A DNA stretch of 64,000 nucleotides from UBA10649 sp963749905 (GTDB taxonomy: Bacteria > Actinomycetota > Actinomycetes > S36-B12). Positions within the stretch are counted from its first letter, which is position 1, and every line of letters starts with the position of its first letter. Below, piece by piece: positions 9,011 through 18,186 of the stretch. The position numbers and the translations under genes were made by a program. The stretch lies in contig CAVVOF010000004.1 in the NCBI GenBank assembly GCA_963749905.1, positions 744,001 through 808,000 on the forward strand. Direction: 5' to 3'. The notes under the pieces were generated by a model. That model made no database searches. It was not told where the DNA came from and was given only the letters and a program-made list of their open reading frames with translations.

Positions 9011-9849
9011 CGAATCGGCCGTTGACGTAGTCCAGGGTCCGCTGGTCCTTGGGATTGCCGAAGATCTCGGTCGTCGGGCCCCTGCTCCACCACGTAGCCC
9101 GGCTGGTTCTCCGCCGCGAGGAAGAAGGCCGTCTTGTCGGAGACGCGGACCGCCTGCTGCATGTTGTGGGTAACGATGATGATCGTGATGTCCTTGGACA
9201 GCTCTCGGATGGTCTCCTCGATCTTCAGCGTGGACGCAGGGTCGAGGGCCGAGCAGGGCTCGTCCATGAGCAGCACGTGTGGCTGCACCGCCAGGGCGCG
9301 CGCGATGACCAGGCGCTGGGCCTGACCGCCGGACAGCTCACCGGCGGCCACGCCGAGGCGGTCCTTGACCTCGTTCCACAGGCCGGCAGCCGTCAGGGTC
9401 TGCTCGACGATCTCGTCGTGGTTGTCGCGCTTCATGCCCGACAGCTTCAGTCCGCTCAGCACGTTGCCGCGGATGGTCATGCTCGGGAACGGGTTCGGCT
9501 TCTGGAAGACCATGCCGATCTTCAGCCGGATGTGGACCGGATCGATGTCTCGGTCGTAGATGTCCTTGCCCTCGTACATCACCTGGCCCGCGAGTGCGGC
9601 GCCCGGGATCAGCTCGTGCAGCCGGTTGAGGGTCCGGATGAAGGTCGACTTGCCGCACCCCGACGGCCCGATGAGCGCCGTGACGCTGCGCTTGGGGAAG
9701 TCGATGTTGACGCCCTCGAGGACCTTGCGCTTGCCGAACCACACGCTGATGTCCTGGGCCGACATCTCGATTTCGGTGCTCACGGGCGTCCCTACCTCGG
9801 CTTCCATGCTCTCGACCGCGTCCAGGCTCTCGAACTCTGCAGTTGACAT
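9006..9849 (-). pseudogene. pstB: Phosphate ABC transporter ATP-binding protein, frameshifted near its 3' end
   Basis: Cytosolic ATPase of the PstSCAB importer. Walker A GPSGCGKST, signature LSGGQAQR and Walker B LLMDEP are all intact. The frame is lost near 9075-9082 in a GGGGCCC run. In the +1 frame the canonical C-terminus (TTEIF ... YVNGRFG) continues to a TAA at 9006. Only about 25 C-terminal residues are affected, and an inserted base in the assembly is the simplest reading. It begins 14 bases after pstA. The N-terminus is somewhat extended and acidic compared with typical PstB. Confidence 0.9.
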
Positions 9850-9863
9850 TGTGCTCCCTCTCT

Positions 9864-10948
9864 CTACTTGCTGCTCAGTCGGCCGCGGCCGACGAAGCGG
9901 GCAGCCACGAACAGGATGCCGACGAGGACGATGAGGACGAGGGCGGCCGCCCACGCACGCGCCACGGCGTCGGGATAGGGCAGTGCCACGTTGTTGAAGA
10001 TGTAGGTCGGCACCGCAGCGATGGGTCCGCCGAACGGGTTCAGCACCGTCGCGTCGGCGTTGCCAGCGGCGAGCAGCAACGGCGCAGTCTCGCCGATGAC
10101 CCGGGCGATGCCCAGGATGATCGCAGTGATGATGCCGGTGCGGGCAGCCGGGAGGACCACCTTGAACACCGTCCGAGACCTGGTGGAGCCGAGCGCCAGC
10201 GCTCCCGTCCGCAGGTCCTCCGGAACCAGCTTCAGGACCTCCTCAGCCGTCCGGGCCACCGTCGGCAGCATGAGGATCGCGTAGGCCAGGCCGCCGGCGA
10301 AGGCCCCCTGCTCGAGGGCGCCGGTGGCAACGATGATGGTGAGGATGAACAGGCCGGCCACGACGGAGGGCACGCCCGACATCGCCTGCACGAAGAAGCG
10401 GACGTAAGGAACCGCTCGACCCCGCACCTCGGTGATGTAGATCGCCGTCGCGACGCCGATCGGCACGGCGATCAGCGCCGAGATGCCGACGATGATGATC
10501 GTGCCCAGGAGTGCGTGCCCGATACCGCCGTACTCGAGTGGCGTGCTCGGGACTGATGTAGACGTTGTTCTGGTAGATGAAGTGCGCGCTCAGCGCGGCG
10601 AAGCCGCGCACGACGAGCGATCCGATCACCGAGATCAGCACGACCAGGCTGAAGATGGTGGCGCCGATGGCGTTCACGATGATCACCGAGTCGGCGATGC
10701 CTCGCTTGCCGCGGCTGACGAACGCCGCGATCCCAGAGGCGACGAGCTGTAGCGGCAGGTACACCACCGTCATGAGGATGGCGCCCGGGATGTTCGTCGT
10801 AAGGAAGAGCGCCGCGACGATGACGAAGGGCACGATGGAGGCGACGACGATCGAGACCGTGAAGCGCAGCGGCTTGCGCCGCCACGGCCGCTGGATCTGC
10901 TGCTCCTGGAGCTCGGGTCGGGTGCCGGGATCGAAGGTGACGGCTCAC
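9864..10948 (-). pseudogene. pstA: Phosphate ABC transporter permease PstA, frameshifted
   Basis: Integral membrane permease with PstC. Two pieces are in different frames: an N-terminal part with membrane segments (PFVIVAALF onward) and a C-terminal part from about 10530 carrying the permease EAA region (RTAEEVLKLVPEDLRTGALA). They join with a +1 shift near 10530-10536 (GCCACTCGAG). A further +1 shift close to 10943 would restore a GTG start overlapping the pstC stop (AAGTGA), giving an MTVTFDP-type N-terminus. Otherwise translation would have to start at an internal GTG (10833) within the first membrane helix. The gene is probably intact in the organism. Confidence 0.85.
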
Positions 10949-11916
10949 TTCTGCAGCCTCCCCGTCCGGGCGACGATGATGTTCGCGATGACGTTCACGA
11001 CCAGGGTCATCACGAAGAGGAAGAAGCCGGCAGCCAGCAGGAGGCTGAGCTCGAACTCGCCGGAGACCTCGCCGAAGCGCGACACGATCAGGGTGGCGAC
11101 GGAGCCGCCGCCCGACTCGATGATGTTGTACCAGTTCACCTCGAAGATGATCTTGAGCACGAAGAACACCGCGATGGTCTCGCCCAGCGCACGACCGAGG
11201 CCCAGCATGACGCCGCCGACGATGCCGCCGCGCCCATAGGGCAGCGCCACGAAGCGGAGCATCGTCCACATCGAGCAGCCGAGCGACTCGGCGGCGTTCA
11301 CGAGCTCGGGTGGCGTGCGGCTGAGCACCTCGCGGGTCACCGACGTGATGATCGGGATCATCATGATCGCGAGCACGAAGCCGGCGATGAATGGCGTCCC
11401 GAGGAAGTTGCCGCTGGTGTTCTCGAAGATCGGGATCCAGCCGAGGTACTGGTTGAGCAGCTGCTGCCATTCCTCGGCGGTGGGGTTCAGGATGTAGAAC
11501 GCCCAGAGGCCCAGGATGACCGAGGGGATCGCCGCCATCAGGTCGATCAGGTTGGTGAGCACCGTGGCCAGCCGCTTGGGCGCGATGAAGACCATGAAGA
11601 TCGAGAGCAGGATCGAGGCAGGCACCGCGATCACGAGCCCGATCACGGCGAGGAGCACCGAGCCGTAGAGCATCCCCCAGATGCCCGCCGTGGGCGGGTC
11701 GGTGTTGATGTCCCACGCGGTCGTGGTGATGAACGAGATGCCCTGTGACTGGAAGGCCGTGATCGTCTGCAGCCCCAGGAAGATGGCGATGCCGGCGAGC
11801 ACGACGAGCGCGCTGAAGGCGGCGAGGGTGATGACTCGATTGAAGACCCGGTCTCCCCGGTGCGACGTCGCCGCCGCCTTCAGGTCACGGAAGACTTCAG
11901 TGTCCGGCGACGCCAT
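10945..11916 (-). CDS. pstC: Phosphate ABC transporter permease PstC
   Basis: Six-helix permease of the high-affinity phosphate importer. The EAA loop (SRTPPELVNAAESLG) and the GRALGETIAV segment are typical of PstC. The N-terminus is cytosolic, with the first helix near residues 35-55. ATG 11916 is chosen because it opens the normal MASPDTE start and has CACGGT six bases upstream, a possible leaderless -10. A longer in-frame start at 11976 would run almost into the PHO box. It heads the pstCAB operon. Confidence 0.9.
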   Translation of the reverse strand: MASPDTEVFRDLKAAATSHRGDRVFNRVITLAAFSALVVLAGIAIFLGLQTITAFQSQGISFITTTAWDINTDPPTAGIWGMLYGSVLLAVIGLVIAVPASILLSIFMVFIAPKRLATVLTNLIDLMAAIPSVILGLWAFYILNPTAEEWQQLLNQYLGWIPIFENTSGNFLGTPFIAGFVLAIMMIPIITSVTREVLSRTPPELVNAAESLGCSMWTMLRFVALPYGRGGIVGGVMLGLGRALGETIAVFFVLKIIFEVNWYNIIESGGGSVATLIVSRFGEVSGEFELSLLLAAGFFLFVMTLVVNVIANIIVARTGRLQK

Positions 11917-11977
11917 GGCGCAACCGTGGTGGTACCAGGTGGACGGCTGGTCACTGCTCCCCCAACTCGACCCCACC

Positions 11978-11999
11978 CGGTGATGAACAGCAGGTGAAC
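11978..11999 (-). promoter_or_regulatory. PHO box upstream of pstC
   Basis: Two adjoining 11-bp repeats on the minus strand, GTTCACCTGCT and GTTCATCACCG, 60 bp before the pstC start. Likely PhoP operator for the pst operon. Confidence 0.75.
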
Positions 12000-12008
12000 G
12001 AGTTGGCC

Positions 12009-13190
12009 CTACTCGACCGGTGGGTGCCCGGTCACGTGCGGATGCCCGGGCACGTGCTCCTCGAGCTCGGCCTCATCCGGGATCTCCGCCGCGACATCGT
12101 CGGCATGGATGGTGTGCATCATCGCCCAGGCGGCCCACACGCCGAAGAGGATCAGGACGGCGCCTACCGAGACGACGGCCGCGATCGTCGGCAGCTGGGT
12201 GAGCTTGAACATCATGAAGGCGATGAAGGCGGCCGAGGGGATGGTGATCACCCACGCCAGCAGCATCTCGCCGACGACCTTCCAGTTCGCGCCCTTGCCG
12301 GAGCCGACACCCGCGCCGATGATCGAGGAGGCTGCCGCGTGCGTGGTCGAGATCGGCATACCGACAGCGGTGGCCCCGAAGATCGCGGTCGTGGCACCCA
12401 TGTTGGCCGCCAGCCCGGAGTTGGCGTGAAGCGTCGTGAGCCGCAGGCCCATGGTCTCGATGATCTTCCAGCCGCCCCAGAGTGTGCCCGCGGCGATGGC
12501 CGCGTAGGCAGCGAACGCCGCCCACTCCGGCACGATGACGGTCTCGCCGTCCGCGGCCAGATCGGTGTACCCGGCGCCGAGGAGCAGGGCGGCAATGACG
12601 CCCATGGTCTTCTGCGCATCGTTCGCGCCATGCCCGAAGGAGACGGCGGCGGCGGACACCAGCTGGGCGCCTTTGAAGACGGGGTGGTTGTCATGCCACT
12701 TGGTGGCCCATTGGATGCCCAGTACCAGGTACATCGCTCCGAACGCGATGCCGAAGGCGACGGCAGGCGACACGATGATGCCCAGGGCCGCCTTCTCCAC
12801 GCTCGACCAGCTGATGGCGTCGAGCCCACCTGCGGCCAGCCCGGCGCCGACAAGGCCTCCGATGATGGCGTGGCTCGACGACGACGGCATGCCGAAGCGC
12901 CAGGTGGCGTAGTTCCAGGCGATCGCGGCGAACAGGGCGGCGAACGTGAGCGCGACGCCCCCGTACTCGCTCTTCACCGTCTTGGCGATCGTGTTGGCGA
13001 CCGCCGTGCCCACGATGAAGTAGGCGGCGAAGTTGAAGAAGGCCGAGAAGGCGGGTGCCCAGCGGGCGGGCAGAGCCCGGGTGGCGACCACGGTGGCGAC
13101 TGAGTTCGCCGCGTCATGGAAGCCGTTGGTGAAGTCGAAGACGAGGGCGAGCGCGATGACCGCGATCACGGTGATCAAGAGAAGGTCCAC
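12009..13190 (-). CDS. pit: PiT family inorganic phosphate transporter
   Basis: Low-affinity proton- or metal-phosphate symporter with about ten membrane helices in 393 residues. Both PiT signatures are present: the N-terminal DFTNGFHDAANSVAT and the central SFGHGANDAQKTMG, each with the conserved asparagine-aspartate residues. The C-terminus is a histidine-, glutamate- and proline-rich tail. GTG 13190 is preceded by GGGAGG. Two PHO boxes stand upstream, which is notable because Pit is often constitutive. Confidence 0.95.
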   Translation of the reverse strand: MDLLLITVIAVIALALVFDFTNGFHDAANSVATVVATRALPARWAPAFSAFFNFAAYFIVGTAVANTIAKTVKSEYGGVALTFAALFAAIAWNYATWRFGMPSSSSHAIIGGLVGAGLAAGGLDAISWSSVEKAALGIIVSPAVAFGIAFGAMYLVLGIQWATKWHDNHPVFKGAQLVSAAAVSFGHGANDAQKTMGVIAALLLGAGYTDLAADGETVIVPEWAAFAAYAAIAAGTLWGGWKIIETMGLRLTTLHANSGLAANMGATTAIFGATAVGMPISTTHAAASSIIGAGVGSGKGANWKVVGEMLLAWVITIPSAAFIAFMMFKLTQLPTIAAVVSVGAVLILFGVWAAWAMMHTIHADDVAAEIPDEAELEEHVPGHPHVTGHPPVE

Positions 13191-13243
13191 GACCTTCGCC
13201 TCCCTGAGGGTTATCCGCCGTCAAGGTAGCCGAAGCCGCGCCC

Positions 13244-13265
13244 CGAAGGTGACCTGAAGGTGAAC
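13244..13265 (-). promoter_or_regulatory. PHO box proximal to pit
   Basis: Minus-strand repeats GTTCACCTTCA and GGTCACCTTCG, exactly adjacent, 54-75 bp before the pit start codon. Close to the actinobacterial PhoP consensus. Confidence 0.72.
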
Positions 13266-13349
13266 GAATGCCGACCATTCTGGGCGGCGGACGCAGTGTG
13301 ATCACGTTTCGTGTGGATTCGGGGTATGCAGAGTGACTAGCAACCAAAC

Positions 13350-13371
13350 ACAAGATGAACGTGAGGTGAAC
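13350..13371 (-). promoter_or_regulatory. PHO box distal to pit
   Basis: Minus-strand repeats GTTCACCTCAC and GTTCATCTTGT, adjacent, lying between the stop of the phosphoesterase remnant and pit, about 160 bp before pit. Confidence 0.65.
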
Positions 13372-13374
13372 GCC

Positions 13375-14046
13375 CTAGCGGGCGGCCAACCCCTCGAGAA
13401 CCTCGGCGCTGACCCCGGCCAACGGTTCTCTCAGGTCCCAGGTGGGCCCCGAGTCTCCGGTCAGGACGCCGCGCATCGAGATGACGCGATGCAGGTGCCG
13501 GTCCTCGAGAGTCACCGAGAGCCCGCCGGCCAACGGCGCTCCATAGCCGGTCGTCGCCCCGGGGATCTCCCAGAAACCGTGCGCGAGGTCGCCGTGCCGA
13601 CGCCCGCTCCGCTCGTGGCTGGTGCCGGCGATCCAGGCGATGACCTGCGGACGCGCCAGCAGCATCGAGACCACCTCCTCGCCGCGCACCCGGGGCGGGT
13701 GTCCCGGCACATTCGCATCGCTCGTCAGCGTTCGGGAGCCGTCATGCGACACGAGGACCACGAAGCGATCCCGTGCCCGCTCGAGCTCGCGCACCAGCCA
13801 GGCGCACTGCTCGGTGTCGAAGGAACCGCCCACGCCGCCGTGCGGGTTGGCGGAGTCGAGCCCGAGGATGCGCAGCGGACCGACGTCGAACGCGCACTGT
13901 CGGGGGCTGGCCACCCGCGCCCCGGGCCGCTCCTGCGGCGCGATGATCCGCAGCCGCAGGCGGGCCAGGTCCACCACTCCCGGCCGCGCCTTGGAAACGC
14001 GATCAGGCATCGGCAGGGGCATGATCCGCATGATCCACTCGTTCAT
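13375..14046 (-). CDS. Degenerate, N-terminally truncated metallophosphoesterase-like protein
   Basis: A 223-residue product resembling only the C-terminal half of the actinobacterial metallophosphoesterases (TIGR03767-like): LDSANPHGG, a FDTEQCAWLVREL segment, LVSHDGS and GFWEI. The N-terminal metal-binding half is missing. The usual GHxH motif reads GTSH and the SHH motif reads SHD, so catalytic metal binding is unlikely. ATG 14046 has AGGA upstream, so it may still be translated. It lies just upstream of the pit PHO boxes. It is either a decaying phosphatase or a repurposed non-catalytic domain. Confidence 0.6.
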   Translation of the reverse strand: MNEWIMRIMPLPMPDRVSKARPGVVDLARLRLRIIAPQERPGARVASPRQCAFDVGPLRILGLDSANPHGGVGGSFDTEQCAWLVRELERARDRFVVLVSHDGSRTLTSDANVPGHPPRVRGEEVVSMLLARPQVIAWIAGTSHERSGRRHGDLAHGFWEIPGATTGYGAPLAGGLSVTLEDRHLHRVISMRGVLTGDSGPTWDLREPLAGVSAEVLEGLAAR

Positions 14047-14269
14047 GTCACGTCCTGCCTGCCACGCGGAGCGCGAGTGCGGCGCGCATCGCCATGGCAG
14101 CACGGTGGCACGCGTAGCGAACGCCGTGGTGACGCCTGGGTGGGAGTCAGATGAAGGTCCGGGGAACGGCGTCCCCCTCCGTCACCCGTGATGTTCGGAT
14201 TTGGCAAAATTCGCGACTCCGTTGGTAATTGAACTAACAACTAGCCAAAGAACGTGGTTCCATCGGCCG

Positions 14270-15373
14270 ATGCACTCAGCGGCTACCGAGACCGGCCCGT
14301 TCGACACCATTGCCGGCCTGCCCCTCCATCCGCTCGCCGTCCATGTGCCCGTGGTGATCCTGCCGCTGGCCGCCCTCGGCCTGATCCTGCTGGTGCTGGT
14401 GCCGCGATGGCGTCGCTCGTTCGGCTGGCTGGTGCTCGCCGGCCTCGCCGTCGGCGCGGTCGGCGCGATGGTGGCGCGGCAGTCCGGCGAGGCACTCGCC
14501 GAGCGGGTCGGCCTGCCCGAGCGGCATGCCGACCTCGGCGGGGCATTGGTGCTGGTCGCGCTCGTCCTCCTGGTGCTGTCGGCCGTCTGGTGGCTCCTCG
14601 ACCGGCGCGCGCGGATCCGAGGGGCGGGTCCCTCGCTCGCCGTCACCGTGCTCGGCGTGGTCGCGGCGATCGTCGCCGCCGGAACCATCGTGCTGACAGT
14701 GCTCGTCGGGCACTCCGGCGCCGAGGCGGTGTGGGGGTCCAGCACCGCGTCCGCCACGAACGATCCGGAGGGGGAGACCGAGGCAGAGGGTGCGTCGGAC
14801 ACCGAGCCCGACGAGCCAGCCGCGGTCCTGACGATGGCGGCGGTCCAAGAGAACGCGTCTCCGGCCAGTTGCTGGGCAGCAGTCGACGGCAGCGTCTACG
14901 ACCTCACCGACTGGATCGACCGGCACCCCGGCGGAGCCGCGCGCATCGAGGGCATCTGCGGCACCGACGCCACGGCCGACTTCGCCAACCAGCACGAAGG
15001 CGAGGCCCGACCCCAGGACGAGCTCGCCGACTACCTGCTCGGTCCGCTCCAGGACGCAGCCGCGGCCGCGAGCCTGACGACCACGGCACAGATCTCACTC
15101 GCAGCCTCAGTGACGCAGCCCGCCGCCCAGCCGGCAGCGAAGAAGTACACGCGCGCCCAGGTGCGCAAGCACCGCACGCCCACCGACTGCTGGACGATCA
15201 TCAACCGCAAGGTCTACAACGTGACCCCGTGGATCAAGAAGCATCCGGGCGGGGCCGCCAGGATCATCGGGCTGTGCGGCAAGGACGGCTCGGCCGCGTT
15301 CAACGGCAAGCACGCGGGCCAGTCGAAGCCGGCTGGCTTCCTGAAGACGTTCCAGATCGGCGTGCTCAGGTAG
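14270..15373 (+). CDS. DUF2231 membrane domain fused to two cytochrome b5-like heme domains
   Basis: The N-terminus is a four-helix DUF2231 domain (GLPLHPLAVHVPVV near residues 15-29). A long acidic linker follows, then two cytochrome b5 modules. Each module has HPGG and a second histidine 23 residues later (H219/H242 and H325/H348), the expected axial heme ligands. Each module also carries a paired cysteine pattern (CW ... C). The b5 modules should lie on the side opposite the N-terminus, suggesting electron transfer across or along the membrane. ATG 14270 begins where DUF2231 proteins normally start. An AT-rich stretch upstream (14190-14255) with TTGGCA and TAATTG is a plausible promoter. 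Confidence 0.8.
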   Translation: MHSAATETGPFDTIAGLPLHPLAVHVPVVILPLAALGLILLVLVPRWRRSFGWLVLAGLAVGAVGAMVARQSGEALAERVGLPERHADLGGALVLVALVLLVLSAVWWLLDRRARIRGAGPSLAVTVLGVVAAIVAAGTIVLTVLVGHSGAEAVWGSSTASATNDPEGETEAEGASDTEPDEPAAVLTMAAVQENASPASCWAAVDGSVYDLTDWIDRHPGGAARIEGICGTDATADFANQHEGEARPQDELADYLLGPLQDAAAAASLTTTAQISLAASVTQPAAQPAAKKYTRAQVRKHRTPTDCWTIINRKVYNVTPWIKKHPGGAARIIGLCGKDGSAAFNGKHAGQSKPAGFLKTFQIGVLR

Positions 15374-15386
15374 CCGGGGGGCTCCG

Positions 15387-15590
15387 CTAGTCGCGCACGC
15401 CCTCGAGGGCCTTGAAGAAGCGGTCCCGCCAGCGGTCCGCCTTGGCGCGCAGCTCGGCGAGCTCGACCATGGCGTCCTTCCCGACCTGGGGCACGCCGTC
15501 ATCCTGCAGGAAAGGGGCGACTGCCTCGGCGTATTTCTGCTCGAAGTGACGCCAGCGCTCCAGCGGATCGGCGTCCTTCGCTTTGGCCAC
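15387..15590 (-). CDS. Small uncharacterised helical protein
   Basis: A 67-residue charged, probably all-helical protein (MAKAKDADPLERW start), with no cysteines, signal peptide or membrane segment. I do not recognise a family. It is supported by a leaderless promoter (TAGGGT, 6 nt before GTG 15590) and by clean placement between the DUF2231 protein, which converges on it, and moeA upstream on the same strand. Confidence 0.62.
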   Translation of the reverse strand: MAKAKDADPLERWRHFEQKYAEAVAPFLQDDGVPQVGKDAMVELAELRAKADRWRDRFFKALEGVRD

Positions 15591-15602
15591 GCGGTGACCC
15601 TA
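15591..15602 (-). promoter_or_regulatory. Leaderless -10 element for the 67-aa protein
   Basis: TAGGGT followed by six bases and GTG 15590. Confidence 0.6.
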
Positions 15603-15631
15603 CCGCGCGCAGGTGTCGGGCGGCAGCGGCG

Positions 15632-16843
15632 TCAGTCGCCGCGTAGATCGAGGACGGAAACCGTATCGCCGGCCCTGACCTCGGTGACGTCCTCCGGCAC
15701 GACGATCAGCGCGTCGGCGACTGCCAGTCCACCCAGCACGTGCGATCCCTGGCCGGTGCCGACGGGGGCCACGCCGCCACCCACCTGGAAGCGGGCCCGG
15801 GCGAACTGCCGCTTTCCCGCCGGTGAGGTGAAGCCCACGGTGCAGGTCTGGGAGACGACCGGACGGGTGAGGGTCTCCAGCCCGCGCATCCGGCGCAGAG
15901 CCGGACGCACGAAGTTCTCGAAGGAGATGTAGCTGCTCACCGGGTTTCCGGGCAGCGTGATGATCGGCACCTCCTCCTCGCCGACGTAGCCGTGGCCCTG
16001 CGGCATGCCGGGCTGCATGGCGACCTTCGTGAACTCGACGGAGCCCAGTTCACTGAGCACCGCCTTCACGGTGTCGTAGGCGCCCATGCTCACGCCCCCG
16101 CTGGTGAGGATCAGGTCGCAGCGATGCAGCTGGTCCTCGACAGCAGCGAGGAACTCCTTCTCGTCGTCCACGATCGGCCCGACCCGGTATGCGTCCGCGC
16201 CCGCCTCCTTGCAGGCGGCCACCAGCAGGTAGCTGTTGCTGTCGCTCACCAGACCGTGCCGCAGCGGCAAGCCCGGCTCGATGAGCTCGGAGCCCGTGGA
16301 GATCACTGCGACCCGGGGGCGGGGGTGCACCAGCACCAGCCCGCAGCCGACGGCCGCGAGGATGGCGATCTGGCGCGGCCCGATCAGGGTGCCGGCCGGG
16401 AGCACGAGCTCGCCAGACGCGACATCCTCGGCAGCCCGCCGGATGTAGGCGCCACGATCGACCGGCGACTGCACCGCCACCGTCTCCGTGCCGCCGTCGG
16501 TCCGCTCCACCGGGACGACCGCGTCGGCTCCCTCGGGCAACGGTGCACCCGTCATGATGCGGACGGCCGTGCCCGGGCGCACGCTCTCCGTGGCCCGGAA
16601 GCCCGCAGGCACGTCGTCGATCACCGTCAACTCGACCGGAGCCTCCTCCGAGGCTGCCTCGACGTCCTCCGCCCGGACGGCGTAGCCATCCATCGACGAG
16701 TTGTCGAAGGAGGGCAGTGGCCAGGGCGCGGCGACGTCGACCGCCAGCACGCAGCCGTGGGCCGACGACAGCGGCACCTCCAGCGCATCCAGGACGCGGA
16801 TGCCGGAGAGGATGCGCTCCCGGTAGACGTCGACGTTCTCCAC
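15632..16843 (-). CDS. moeA: Molybdopterin molybdenumtransferase
   Basis: Inserts molybdate into adenylylated molybdopterin, the last step of molybdenum cofactor synthesis. At 403 residues it has the family length and motifs: SMDGYAV near residues 51-57, GTAVRIMTGAPLP, TSGGVSMG and LPGNPVSS. The dimeric MoeA domain order I-IV can be followed to the end. The start is GTG 16843, with TAGAGT exactly 7 nt upstream and no ribosome site. No other moa or mob gene lies in the window. Confidence 0.95.
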   Translation of the reverse strand: MENVDVYRERILSGIRVLDALEVPLSSAHGCVLAVDVAAPWPLPSFDNSSMDGYAVRAEDVEAASEEAPVELTVIDDVPAGFRATESVRPGTAVRIMTGAPLPEGADAVVPVERTDGGTETVAVQSPVDRGAYIRRAAEDVASGELVLPAGTLIGPRQIAILAAVGCGLVLVHPRPRVAVISTGSELIEPGLPLRHGLVSDSNSYLLVAACKEAGADAYRVGPIVDDEKEFLAAVEDQLHRCDLILTSGGVSMGAYDTVKAVLSELGSVEFTKVAMQPGMPQGHGYVGEEEVPIITLPGNPVSSYISFENFVRPALRRMRGLETLTRPVVSQTCTVGFTSPAGKRQFARARFQVGGGVAPVGTGQGSHVLGGLAVADALIVVPEDVTEVRAGDTVSVLDLRGD

Positions 16844-16856
16844 GCGAGTGACTCTA
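16844..16856 (-). promoter_or_regulatory. Leaderless -10 element for moeA
   Basis: TAGAGT followed by seven bases and GTG 16843. Confidence 0.6.
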
Positions 16857-16902
16857 GACGGCGATCGGCGTCACGGCAGCCGGCAACCGCGCGCGAGTGC
16901 GG

Positions 16903-17400
16903 TCACGAGGCGCGCTCCACCGTGTTCTTCTTGCCCTCGGCGCCCAGGTAGACCGTCAGGATCCTGACCGCGTCGTCGCCCTTGTTGATGCCGTTGTGCC
17001 AGATGTCCTCGGCCTCCATGAACGCCGTGCCGGTCGGGTACTCCTTCACCACCCCGGCGTCGTACTCGACGGTGAGATTGCCCTCGAGCACGTAGGCGTA
17101 CAGCGGGACGCGGTGCCGATGCCACCCGGTCTCCTGGCCCGGCTCGATCGTGACCAGGACGCTGCTGATCTGCGCCGGCTGCTTCTTGGGGTACGCGATC
17201 GGCTGGTCGAGGACGTCGAGTTCCTGGGCGTCCAGCAGGGTGGTCCGGCCAGTGGCCGCCTCCGCCGATGCGGCCGCAGAGGTCGCCGGTGTGGGCTGCT
17301 CGTCGTCGCCGCCGCAACCGACGAGCATCGTCAGTGCGAGCGCGGCCGTGGCGAGCAGCGCCGAGGTGCGTCGTACGTGGGAAGTCGCTTCCGTCACCAT
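16903..17400 (-). CDS. Cupin-domain lipoprotein
   Basis: A 165-residue lipoprotein: the signal peptide ends LVGC, placing the lipidated cysteine near residue 29, then an alanine/serine/threonine-rich spacer. The rest is one cupin barrel with ETGWHRHRVPLYAYVLEG, supplying two histidines of the metal site, and a later IWHNG with a third. The substrate is unknown. Extracytoplasmic cupins of this type are common and rarely assigned. The start is fixed by TACAGT 6 nt before ATG 17400. It is divergent from the YczE-like gene, 54 bases away. Confidence 0.82.
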   Translation of the reverse strand: MVTEATSHVRRTSALLATAALALTMLVGCGGDDEQPTPATSAAASAEAATGRTTLLDAQELDVLDQPIAYPKKQPAQISSVLVTIEPGQETGWHRHRVPLYAYVLEGNLTVEYDAGVVKEYPTGTAFMEAEDIWHNGINKGDDAVRILTVYLGAEGKKNTVERAS

Positions 17401-17412
17401 TCATTCACTGTA
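17401..17412 (-). promoter_or_regulatory. Leaderless -10 element for the cupin lipoprotein
   Basis: TACAGT followed by six bases and ATG 17400. Confidence 0.6.
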
Positions 17413-17454
17413 GGCGCGGATCACCGCTCCACCGGGCATATCGGCGGGAGCGTC

Positions 17455-18177
17455 ATGGTCCAGACTGCGTCCGTGATCGACCGGCTGCAGATCCTGCGAC
17501 CATCGCACACCGTCCCGGTGACGCCGTGGCGGTCGGTCTCGCGCTGGCGGACCTCGCCGGGGACCTTCGCCATCCTCGTCCTGGGTCTGTGGCTGTTCGG
17601 CACCGGCGAGGCGCTGCTGGTGTCGTCCACTCTCGGCAACGCACCCTGGACCGTGCTGGCGCAGGGACTGAGCAGCCGACTGCCCATCTCCATCGGGGTG
17701 TCGACGCTGCTGGTCAGCATCGTCGTGCTCATCCTGTGGATCCCGCTCAGGGAGCGTCCGGGACTCGGCACCATCATGAACGCGCTCGTCATCGCGACCG
17801 CCCTGCAGGTGACCGTCCTCGTACTCCCGCAACCGCAGCCGGTGGCCCTGCGCCTGGCATTCGTCTTCGTCGGCATCGCCGCGATCGGTATCGGCAGCGG
17901 GCTCTACCTGACCACCAACCTCGGACCCGGGCCGCGCGACGGCTGGATGACCGGGATCCATCTGCGGACCGGCTGGCCGATCAGTGCGGTCCGCCTCGGC
18001 ATCGAGGCGAGCGTCGTGGTCGTCGGCTGGCTGCTGGGCGGCACCGTCGGCCTCGGGACCGTGCTGTTCGCCCTCCTGATCGGCCCGTCGGTGGGCTACG
18101 GCCTGCGGCTGGCCGGGGCGTTCGGAGGCTCCACCGCGACGGTCGAGGATGACGGCAGCCCCGAGGTCGAGGCCTAG
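17455..18177 (+). CDS. YczE/YyaS/YitT family membrane protein
   Basis: A 240-residue integral membrane protein with five or six helices. Characteristic segments are GLWLFGTGEALLVSSTLGNAPW near the first helix and the GSGLYLTTNLGPGPRDGWMTG loop, shared with B. subtilis YczE-type proteins. Function is not established for the family beyond transporter-like topology. ATG 17455 follows GGGAG. Its stop codon overlaps the promoter of the next gene. Confidence 0.82.
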   Translation: MVQTASVIDRLQILRPSHTVPVTPWRSVSRWRTSPGTFAILVLGLWLFGTGEALLVSSTLGNAPWTVLAQGLSSRLPISIGVSTLLVSIVVLILWIPLRERPGLGTIMNALVIATALQVTVLVLPQPQPVALRLAFVFVGIAAIGIGSGLYLTTNLGPGPRDGWMTGIHLRTGWPISAVRLGIEASVVVVGWLLGGTVGLGTVLFALLIGPSVGYGLRLAGAFGGSTATVEDDGSPEVEA

Positions 18178-18186
18178 GCTCGACCC
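18175..18186 (+). promoter_or_regulatory. Leaderless -10 element for the histidine phosphatase
   Basis: TAGGCT, sharing its TAG with the preceding stop codon, then six bases and GTG 18187. Confidence 0.6.
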
